DNA from: Colimorpha_A sp045533115 | GTDB taxonomy: Bacteria; Bacillota; Clostridia; Oscillospirales; CAG-272 | DNA length: 46,924 bases | Direction: 5' to 3' | NCBI GenBank assembly: GCA_045533115.1 | Contig: JAZSHF010000027.1 | Coordinates: forward strand, 1-46,924 | Shown here: one piece after another, positions 41,486 through 46,924 of the stretch | Layout: the number at the start of each line of letters is the position of its first letter | Numbering within the stretch: position 1 is the stretch's first letter | Translations under genes and position numbers: made by a program | Notes under the pieces: generated by a model | What the model was told of the DNA's origin: nothing | Database searches by the model: none | The model's input: the letters and a program-made list of their open reading frames with translations, nothing else

Positions 41486-42269
41486 AGTGCTTAAGATCGC
41501 CCTTTGCAGCTTGGCGATAAATACGGCTTTCAGCGCGGGTTACTTTTTGCTTGGCGCACTGACGGATTCATGGTGGCTTTTAACGCTCGGCACGTATTAC
41601 CTGATTTTGAGCGTTGTCCGATTTTTCGTCATCAGAGGCAGGAACAAGGCTTGGCTCAAAACAAGGTTTGCGGGAATAATGCTGATGATATTATCGGTTC
41701 CGCTTGCAGGAACAGTTATTCTCTCCGTCGTTCGCGACAGAGGTCACGAGCTGCACGTGATAATAATGATAACGATGGCTCTCTATGCCTTCACGAAAAT
41801 AACGCTTGCGACGGTAAATCTCGTCAAAGCTCGGAAAAGTAAGTCCGCTACGCTGATAACGCTCCGAAACATATCGTTTGCAGACGCATTCGTTTCAATA
41901 TTCGCATTACAGCGGTCAATGCTCGCGTCCTTCGAGGGAATGAGCGAAGCGGAAATACAAATTATGAACGCCGTGGTCGGAGCGGCAGTATGCGTGATAG
42001 TTTTTCTTCTCGGACTTAATCTGATAGGAGGAAAAAATACCGATATGGCTAAATCAAAAATAGCAAAGACAAACGAAAAGATCGCCAAAACCGTGACACG
42101 CGGATACAAAGCGATAGAAAAAGGCGTCGTCGGCGGATACAAAGCGATCGAAAAAGGCGTCGTCAAGGGTTATACCAAGATAGAAGATAAATTCGTAGAC
42201 GCATATCTGAAAAAAGACGGTGAAACCGTTGAAGAAGCCAAAGAAAGACTCAAAAAACGAGACGAATGA
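41478..42269 (+). CDS. Membrane protein with tandem C-terminal amphipathic repeats
   Basis: A 263-residue product with six hydrophobic segments between about 1 and 190, then a charged tail. The tail repeats the unit GYKAIEKGVV: RGYKAIEKGVV, GGYKAIEKGVV, KGYTKIEDKFV, followed by ETVEEAKERLKK. The tail looks like a regular amphipathic helix with an 11-residue period, of a kind I recall as a common short protein or tail in Clostridia, without known function. The start overlaps the TetR stop codon; TetR probably regulates it. A transport or membrane-stress role is only a guess. Confidence 0.75.
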   Translation: MNRVLKIALCSLAINTAFSAGYFLLGALTDSWWLLTLGTYYLILSVVRFFVIRGRNKAWLKTRFAGIMLMILSVPLAGTVILSVVRDRGHELHVIIMITMALYAFTKITLATVNLVKARKSKSATLITLRNISFADAFVSIFALQRSMLASFEGMSEAEIQIMNAVVGAAVCVIVFLLGLNLIGGKNTDMAKSKIAKTNEKIAKTVTRGYKAIEKGVVGGYKAIEKGVVKGYTKIEDKFVDAYLKKDGETVEEAKERLKKRDE

Positions 42270-42272
42270 TGA

Positions 42273-42300
42273 AAAGGCACCCCAAACGGGGTGCCTTTTC
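42273..42300 (+). terminator. Terminator of the TetR/membrane-protein operon
   Basis: AAAAGGCACCCC (42273-42284), loop AAAC, GGGGTGCCTTTT (42289-42300), perfect pairing. Confidence 0.93.
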
Positions 42301-42306
42301 TCTTGT

Positions 42307-42775
42307 CTTCTCCTTATGGGAAGGGCGCAGGTGGCAAAGCCACGGACGGATGAGGTGTAGGTTGCGAAGCAACCGTATGCCAAAGGTAAAGTAACATCGT
42401 TTTTGCACGGCGGGAGTAAACCCCCGCCCTACGGTGTGCCGAGGACGTCGCACCCTACAAATGACGTTGCGAAGAACACGGACGTTGTCTTGCCTTCCCC
42501 TCAGGGTAAGGGTGTCTAAGAGGTAAACCTCGGACGGATGAGGTGTAGGCGGCAACGCCGCCGTTTACCTTCTCCAGCGGGAGAAGGTGCCCCGAAGGGG
42601 CGGATGAGGTGTCAAAGAGTATATCAAAGCGAATGTAATGAGCTTTGACAGTCCCTCTTGTGGATATATTGGGAGATTACTCCTCATCCACCGCTTCGGC
42701 GGAACCCCCTAAACTCGCATTCGCTCGTTTCGGGGAACCCTTCGCCGCGGTCCCCCTTCTCCCTCAGGAGAAGGT
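42307..42775. repeat. Cluster of dispersed hairpin repeats (GGATGAGGTGT family)
   Basis: A gene-free stretch of about 500 bp built from at least four copies of one modular repeat. Plus-strand copies: 42307-42358, 42493-42546 and 42568-42612, each with a CCTTCTCC/GGGAAGG-type hairpin, a second variable hairpin, then GGATGAGGTGT. A minus-strand copy covers 42680-42775 (CCTCATCC at 42682, CCTTCTCC/GGAGAAGG at 42755-42774). Between them is a GGCGGG/CCCGCC hairpin (about 42410-42432). Another copy lies at 32203. Elements of this design are widespread in gut Firmicutes genomes; they resemble REP/MITE sequences. Confidence 0.75.
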
Positions 42776-42794
42776 ATAACGGCAAATCCCGCTA

Positions 42795-42823
42795 TTGACA
42801 AAAAATCTTCAGCGTGATAAAAT
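42795..42823 (+). promoter_or_regulatory. Sigma-A promoter of the structured RNA
   Basis: Perfect TTGACA (42795-42800) and TAAAAT (42818-42823), 17-bp spacer, directly before the long inverted repeat. Confidence 0.85.
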
Positions 42824-42826
42824 GAG

Positions 42827-42995
42827 GTTGCCAAACAAAATTCAATCATTTTCCCAAGGGATACGTGTTTTTATTTTCGGTAAAAACGCTATGCCTCTTT
42901 TTCCGTATTCTTTAGGGAAAATGAATTTTGTTTGGCGACAATGTGGGCAACGCGTTTTTCGGTGCGTCAGCTTACGTTGGCGCACTTTTTATTTT
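42827..42995 (+). ncRNA. Candidate structured RNA: long hairpin plus intrinsic terminator
   Basis: From about 42827 the RNA can form a rod. CCAAACAAAATTC (42831-42843) pairs with GAATTTTGTTTGG (42923-42935), extended inward by CATTTTCCC with GGGAAAATG; next AAGGGATACG (about 42856-42865) pairs with CGTATTCTTT, and the tip is GTTTTTA/TAAAAAC. GTTGCC at the 5' end can alternatively pair with GGCAAC at 42945-42950. GTGCGTCAGC (42962-42971) and GTTGGCGCAC (42976-42985), with TTTTT following, make an intrinsic terminator. Then comes a ribosome binding site and the Cys-rich gene at 43013. It could be an independent small RNA, an attenuator of that gene, or a MITE. No known RNA family is recognised. 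Confidence 0.6.
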
Positions 42996-43012
42996 GGAAG
43001 GGGAAGATTATT

Positions 43013-43222
43013 ATGCCAAAGGTAAGTCAAATGCAGGGGGTGCCTGCACACCTTGAATTTCTCAAAAGCAAGGAGCCGCGACGGAGCATAAGCAAGTGTA
43101 TTTTTAGCGAGCACCAAGGTGCGCGCGTATATATTTGCACTTGTCCGTTGAGTGTTTGCTATAATGAGGAATGTCATAATTCCAGGGATTGTATGCAGTA
43201 TGAAGAAACAGAAACAAAATAA
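43013..43222 (+). CDS. Cysteine-rich mini-protein of unknown function
   Basis: A 69-residue product starting MPKVSQMQGVPAHLEF, preceded by GGAAGGGGAAG. Six cysteines cluster in the second half (SKCIFSE, YICTCPLSVCYNEECHNSRDC), and the tail is acidic. There is no signal peptide or membrane segment, so metal binding in the cytoplasm is more likely than disulfides, which is inference. It lies right after the terminator of the structured RNA, so it would be expressed by read-through or antitermination, and 18 bp before the next gene. I do not recognise a family. Confidence 0.6.
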   Translation: MPKVSQMQGVPAHLEFLKSKEPRRSISKCIFSEHQGARVYICTCPLSVCYNEECHNSRDCMQYEETETK

Positions 43223-43240
43223 GGGGGAAAGACCATTAAA

Positions 43241-43630
43241 ATGAAGAATTTGATAAAATCTGTAACGAGTGAGTGGTGTGAGATAACACACTATGATACT
43301 TTATTAACAAAGACAGATGGTATTAGTATCAAAATTGTCTTTGAAAAAGATGGAGATGTTCCTTACGGTATGTCTATACGAACAGCCCAATTAAAATATC
43401 CTCAAGGATCTACACACAAAATCTTCGATGTCTTCAAAGAACCTATCGAATTGCACAGGGGTATGCTTAAAGATATAACACTGAAATTCGACATTTGTAA
43501 TTCTAATGTGGCAAAGAAGGGAATGCTTCTGATCATTTCGCTCGTATTATACAAAGAACCCCATAATTTATTGACTTTTGAATATGAATTCGACGGTAAA
43601 AACTGGATAGAAAAGGAGAAAAAATCATGA
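43241..43630 (+). CDS. Unknown 129-residue protein cotranscribed with a surface protein
   Basis: The product starts MKNLIKSVTSEWCEITH and has an alternating hydrophobic/polar pattern suggesting a beta-rich fold, with no signal peptide and no membrane helix. No known domain is apparent. GGGGGAAAG precedes the ATG. Its TGA overlaps the ATG of the BspA-like gene (ATGA), so translation of the two is coupled. Base composition is visibly more AT-rich than the housekeeping genes, suggesting acquisition from elsewhere. A role in controlling or assisting the surface protein is plausible but unproven. Confidence 0.65.
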   Translation: MKNLIKSVTSEWCEITHYDTLLTKTDGISIKIVFEKDGDVPYGMSIRTAQLKYPQGSTHKIFDVFKEPIELHRGMLKDITLKFDICNSNVAKKGMLLIISLVLYKEPHNLLTFEYEFDGKNWIEKEKKS

Positions 43631-46332
43631 AAAAACTATTTATGACATTTTTTGCGGTTATGACGATTTGCGTAGTCGCAATGCTCGGCGCAACGAGCGC
43701 GAGTGCTGCTACAAGTGGTGAAGCAGGTGGGTCTTTAACATGGACACTTGACGGATACGTGCTAACAATCAGTGGTAAAGGAAATATGTCTAATTACTTG
43801 GATGCTCCCTGGGGGACCAACGTATATAAAGTTGTAATAGAAGAGGGTGTCACCAGTATAGGCGAAGGCGCATTTTCTGAGTGTAAAAACATTCACACCG
43901 TTATTATACCCAATAGTGTTACCAGCATTGGTAATTATGCCTTCTGGGGGTTAGATAAGCTTGTGAACATAACTATCCCTGACAGTGTCAAGAGAATCGG
44001 TAAGGAAGCATTTTACGGATGTTCAAGTCTTACGAGTCTTACTATCCCTGATGGTGTTACCAGCATTGGCGAATATACCTTCTATTCTTGCGAGAAGCTT
44101 GAGAGCATAACTATCCCTGACACCGTCAAAAGTATAGGGAAAAACGCCTTCTATAAGTGTTATAAACTTAAAAATTTGATTATTCCTAATAGCGTTACTA
44201 GCATTGGTGATTCGGCATTCTATGATTGTAGAAGCTTAACGAGCGTTACTATCCCTGATGGTGTTACCAGCATTGGAAGATGCGTCTTCTACACCTGTAA
44301 CAATTTAACAAGCATAACTATCCCTGACACCGTTACAAGTATCGGCGACTATGCCTTCTATAGTTGTTCAAGCCTTACAAGTTTAAATATTCCTGATGGA
44401 GTAACGAGTATCGGCTTCGGTGCTTTCTGGGGATGTTCAAGTCTTACGAGTTTAGATATCCCTAATGGAATTACGAGCATCAGCGCGACTACCTTCAGTA
44501 ATTGTTCAAGTCTCACGAGTTTAGATATTCCTGATGGAGTAACGAGTATCGGCTTCGGTGCTTTCAGTGGATGTTTAAGTCTTAAGAGTTTAGATATTCC
44601 TGATGGAGTAACGAGTATTGGCAGCGGTGCTTTCGAGGGATGTTCAAACTTAACGAGCATAACGATTCCTGATAGCGTGACCGCAATTAACGATTCAACC
44701 TTCAATGATTGTGCAAACCTAAAGAGCGCCACTATTGGAAATGGCGTAACCTCAATTGGTGAGTATGCCTTCTATGCTTGCGAGGAATTGAGGAGTGTTA
44801 TTATTGGAAGAAGCGTAACCATGATTGGTAATTTCGCCTTCACGGGTTCAGGATTGGATAGCATAACTATACCGGATAGCGTAATCTCAATTGGCAATTA
44901 TGCCTTTTTGAATAGCTACGGCTTAGATAGCGTTACTATCGGAAACTGTGTAACTTCGATTGGCGAGAAGGCATTCTACGGCTGCAGAAGTTCAAGAATA
45001 TACATAAAATCTCCGTTTATCGCTACAACATTGAAGGTGATGGCATATGGGGAACTCGCAACATATGCAAAAGCTATATACGTAGCAAATTCAATAACCG
45101 AAATAAGCGATTTTATAGCTAGTATGCCATACAAAATCGAAGATGTTGTAGTTGAGGGCGTTACCTATACTGCATATTCAAAGATAGCTCCTCATACTTG
45201 TACTTACAAGTGGACAAGCGACGCGACAAATCATTGGCAGATATGTGACGGCTGTGATTTTGTTGGAGAAAAGACCGCTCATGGTTATGATAATTCCTGC
45301 GATACGACTTGCAATACTTGCGGTTATACCCGCAGCATAAAACACGTTTATGACAACGCTTGCGACACAATCTGCAACACCTGCGGATATACTCGTACAA
45401 TAACTCACTCCTATAAGACAACTTGGGAAAAAGACAGCTCACAGCACTGGCACGAATGCTCCGTTTGCTCCGCGAAGAAAGACGAAGCAACGCACACCTA
45501 TGACAACGCCTGTGATACCACCTGTAACACTTGTGGATATATCAGAAGCATAACTCATTCTTACAAAACCACATGGGACAGGAATTCGACTAATCACTGG
45601 CACGAGTGCTCCGTCTGCTCCGCAAAAAAGGACGAAGCTACTCACACCTACGATAATGCTTGTGATACCACCTGCAACACTTGCGGCTATACCCGCACGG
45701 TAACCCATAGCTATCAGACAACTTGGTCAAAGGACAGCTCGAAGCATTGGCACTCTTGCTCGATATGCGGAGCAAAGAAGGATGAGGCATCTCACACTCC
45801 CGGAGCTGCGGCGACCGAGACAACGGCACAGACCTGCACGGCTTGTGGCTACGTTATACAGGCGGCGCTCGGACACACTCATTCCTACGGAAGCACATGG
45901 GAAAAGGATATTAACGGTCATTGGCACGAGTGCTCCTGCGGATCAAGAAAAGACGAGGAAACGCATACTTATGACGGCGGCAAGGTGACGAAGGAGCCGA
46001 CTGTCAATGAGGAAGGCGTAAAGACCTATACCTGTACTGCTTGCGGCGCTACAAAGACCGAGGCGATAGCGAAGCTTCCGCCTGCTACGACCGAAAATCA
46101 GACAACGCCCGAAGATACGACCGCGCCCGATACGACCACCACGACTGACAGCACAACTGCTCCCGACACGACCGAACCCGACGTTACCGTCCCCGACACC
46201 ACCGACGGCGGAAAGGGAAGCGGTAACAAGGACAACGACAACACGACTACGGTTATAATTATCGTTGTAGCGTCGGTTGCTGTAATCGGCATCGGAACGG
46301 CGGTTACTCTTATTCTTAAAAAGAAGAAATAA
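43627..46332 (+). CDS. Large BspA-like leucine-rich surface protein with His/Cys repeats
   Basis: A 901-residue exported protein. Signal peptide 1-28 (ends TSASA); about seventeen LRR_5/BspA repeats of roughly 23 residues (about 68-458) with the pattern TSIGxxAFxxCxxLxSxxIP; His/Cys repeats (about 521-795) with four CDTTCNTCGYTR-type and five HWHECSVC-type units; Thr/Pro/Asp-rich stalk (about 818-862); one membrane helix (about 874-897) and KKKK. No LPXTG-type signal is present. BspA-family proteins bind host or bacterial surfaces; the His/Cys units could bind metal, which is inference. The His/Cys tail matches that of the secreted nuclease at 22066-23772. The LRR half is AT-rich, whereas the tail has ordinary composition, as if two modules of different origin were joined. 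Several LRR units are nearly identical in DNA. Confidence 0.85.
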   Translation: MKKLFMTFFAVMTICVVAMLGATSASAATSGEAGGSLTWTLDGYVLTISGKGNMSNYLDAPWGTNVYKVVIEEGVTSIGEGAFSECKNIHTVIIPNSVTSIGNYAFWGLDKLVNITIPDSVKRIGKEAFYGCSSLTSLTIPDGVTSIGEYTFYSCEKLESITIPDTVKSIGKNAFYKCYKLKNLIIPNSVTSIGDSAFYDCRSLTSVTIPDGVTSIGRCVFYTCNNLTSITIPDTVTSIGDYAFYSCSSLTSLNIPDGVTSIGFGAFWGCSSLTSLDIPNGITSISATTFSNCSSLTSLDIPDGVTSIGFGAFSGCLSLKSLDIPDGVTSIGSGAFEGCSNLTSITIPDSVTAINDSTFNDCANLKSATIGNGVTSIGEYAFYACEELRSVIIGRSVTMIGNFAFTGSGLDSITIPDSVISIGNYAFLNSYGLDSVTIGNCVTSIGEKAFYGCRSSRIYIKSPFIATTLKVMAYGELATYAKAIYVANSITEISDFIASMPYKIEDVVVEGVTYTAYSKIAPHTCTYKWTSDATNHWQICDGCDFVGEKTAHGYDNSCDTTCNTCGYTRSIKHVYDNACDTICNTCGYTRTITHSYKTTWEKDSSQHWHECSVCSAKKDEATHTYDNACDTTCNTCGYIRSITHSYKTTWDRNSTNHWHECSVCSAKKDEATHTYDNACDTTCNTCGYTRTVTHSYQTTWSKDSSKHWHSCSICGAKKDEASHTPGAAATETTAQTCTACGYVIQAALGHTHSYGSTWEKDINGHWHECSCGSRKDEETHTYDGGKVTKEPTVNEEGVKTYTCTACGATKTEAIAKLPPATTENQTTPEDTTAPDTTTTTDSTTAPDTTEPDVTVPDTTDGGKGSGNKDNDNTTTVIIIVVASVAVIGIGTAVTLILKKKK
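44380..44640 (+). repeat. Nearly identical LRR-encoding DNA repeats
   Basis: Units of 69 bp built around GATGGAGTAACGAGTATCGG (44395, 44533 and 44602) recur with very few changes inside the BspA-like gene, one intermediate unit being more diverged. Recent duplication or recombination between units is likely, and repeat number may vary among strains. Confidence 0.7.
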
Positions 46333-46337
46333 ATAGA

Positions 46338-46361
46338 AAAAGCACCCGAGAGGGTGCTTTT
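46338..46361. terminator. Bidirectional terminator between convergent genes
   Basis: AAAAGCACCC (46338-46347), loop GAGA, GGGTGCTTTT (46352-46361), perfect pairing, between the BspA-like gene and the minus-strand peptidase gene. Confidence 0.9.
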
Positions 46362-46372
46362 CCTATTCTATC

Positions 46373-46924
46373 TTACTTACCCGAAATTGCGAGTGAGCCG
46401 ATCTTGATTGTGGGCGAGGCGACGTTTACAAATCGCTTTTCGATGTCATTACCGATCTCGGCAACGTCATTCATCATTTCGTAGAAGTTACCGCTTACGA
46501 CGAAGAGCGTAATCGGTCGGTCGAGCTTACCGTTCTTGATAACGAAGCCCGATGCCTGAACGTTGAAGTCGCCCGAGATCGGGTTAAGACCTGCGTGCAG
46601 ACCGTTTACCTCGGTTACGTAGATGCCATTTTCGACAGTCGCGATGATCTCGTCCTTTGTGAGGTTGCCTTCCTTGAGGTAAAGGTTTGTGGGCGATGCG
46701 GTGATCGAGCCCGTGCCGCCTGCCTTGAAGCCGTTACCCGTCGGCTCTGCCTTGAGGAAGTTAGCGGTCTTGAGATTGTTAAGGAATCCGCAGAACACAC
46801 CGTTCTCAACCACGTTCTTGGTACGGCAGGGAACACCCTCATCGTCGAACGGATACTTGATAAGTGCAACGTCGGAGAAGGGATCGTCAACGATCGTGAT
46901 ATTGTCACCAAATACCTTCGTTCC
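46373..46924 (-). CDS. TldD/PmbA-family metallopeptidase, C-terminal part
   Basis: The minus-strand frame is open from the window edge for 183 residues to TAA at 46373-46375. Segments GLNPISGDFNVQASGFVIKN, SGNFYEMMNDVAEIGNDIEK and SPTIKIGSLAISGK are the conserved C-terminal end of TldD/PmbA proteins, which cleave unstructured peptides such as modified-peptide precursors. The GLNP and GDF arrangement fits the PmbA (TldE) branch, which is paired with TldD. The N-terminal part and the start are outside the window. Confidence 0.85.
   Translation of the reverse strand, partial: GTKVFGDNITIVDDPFSDVALIKYPFDDEGVPCRTKNVVENGVFCGFLNNLKTANFLKAEPTGNGFKAGGTGSITASPTNLYLKEGNLTKDEIIATVENGIYVTEVNGLHAGLNPISGDFNVQASGFVIKNGKLDRPITLFVVSGNFYEMMNDVAEIGNDIEKRFVNVASPTIKIGSLAISGK

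Noticed and set aside
42307..42775. CRISPR array
   Set aside because: The repeated blocks are unequal in spacing, occur in both orientations and contain hairpins of variable sequence; there are no constant repeats with uniform spacers and no cas genes.
42795..43025. A 76-codon plus-strand frame over the structured RNA
   Set aside because: It starts at the promoter -35 box, reads through the inverted repeat and terminator, and has no ribosome binding site.
43013..43630. Toxin-antitoxin pair made of the Cys-rich mini-protein and the 129-residue protein
   Set aside because: Sizes and spacing would allow it, but neither protein shows a known toxin or antitoxin motif, and the second gene is translationally coupled to the surface protein instead.
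43627..46332. Substrate of the sortase encoded at 30474
   Set aside because: No LPXTG-like or NPQTN-like signal precedes the C-terminal membrane helix of either His/Cys-repeat protein; they look membrane-anchored.

Overview
The window looks like a chromosomal segment of an endospore-forming, low-GC Gram-positive bacterium of the class Clostridia, probably an uncultivated gut lineage related to Oscillospiraceae. Reasons: a complete spoIIAA-spoIIAB-sigF operon, spoVG, a 30-codon spoVM, an alpha/beta-type SASP gene, a class B sortase, Clostridia-style AGGAGG ribosome binding sites, zinc-ribbon versions of bL28 and bL32, and dispersed hairpin repeats ending in GGATGAGGTGT. Most genes are housekeeping; the clearly accessory stretch is about 42.3-46.3 kb.

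Layout. 1-1.6 kb: end of a plus-strand gene and a leucine-rich-repeat lipoprotein on the minus strand. 1.65-6.84 kb (minus): an Ig-like protein, a SpoIID-like peptidoglycan-binding protein, a second peptidoglycan-binding protein, clpC, a small membrane protein and spoVM. 6.98-8.5 kb (plus): the sigma-F operon. 8.6-12.9 kb: yceD-rpmF, a PDZ/radical-SAM protein, der, plsY. 13.0-16.7 kb: rpmB, a DUF6873-like protein, spoVG (minus), murC, and a DeoR regulator which begins a 2-oxoacid dehydrogenase operon (E2, E3, fused E1 alpha-beta) reaching 21.9 kb. 22.1-27.1 kb: a secreted endonuclease I with His/Cys repeats, a small lipoprotein, a D,D-carboxypeptidase, iscU and iscS. 27.4-32.2 kb: tRNA-Val, an ArsC/Spx-like protein, a frameshifted small gene, a SASP gene, gpmI, sortase B, a glycosyltransferase. 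32.4-40.3 kb: rpsT (minus) divergent from rpoB-rpoC. 40.5-42.3 kb: a TetR regulator between two membrane proteins. 42.3-43.0 kb: repeats followed by a structured RNA candidate. 43.0-46.3 kb: a Cys-rich mini-protein, an unknown protein and a large BspA-like surface protein. The window ends inside a TldD/PmbA-family gene.

The most striking observation is an in-frame TAA at codon 28 of an otherwise intact rpoC, where relatives have a lysine codon. The best candidates for something undescribed are the promoter/long-hairpin/terminator unit at 42.8-43.0 kb in front of the Cys-rich mini-protein, and the three-gene set of wall-type proteins without signal peptides at 4.3-6.8 kb, linked to clpC and spoVM and divergent from the sigma-F operon. 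Two unrelated surface proteins 20 kb apart also share a His/Cys repeat, Thr/Pro linker and membrane-anchor tail.
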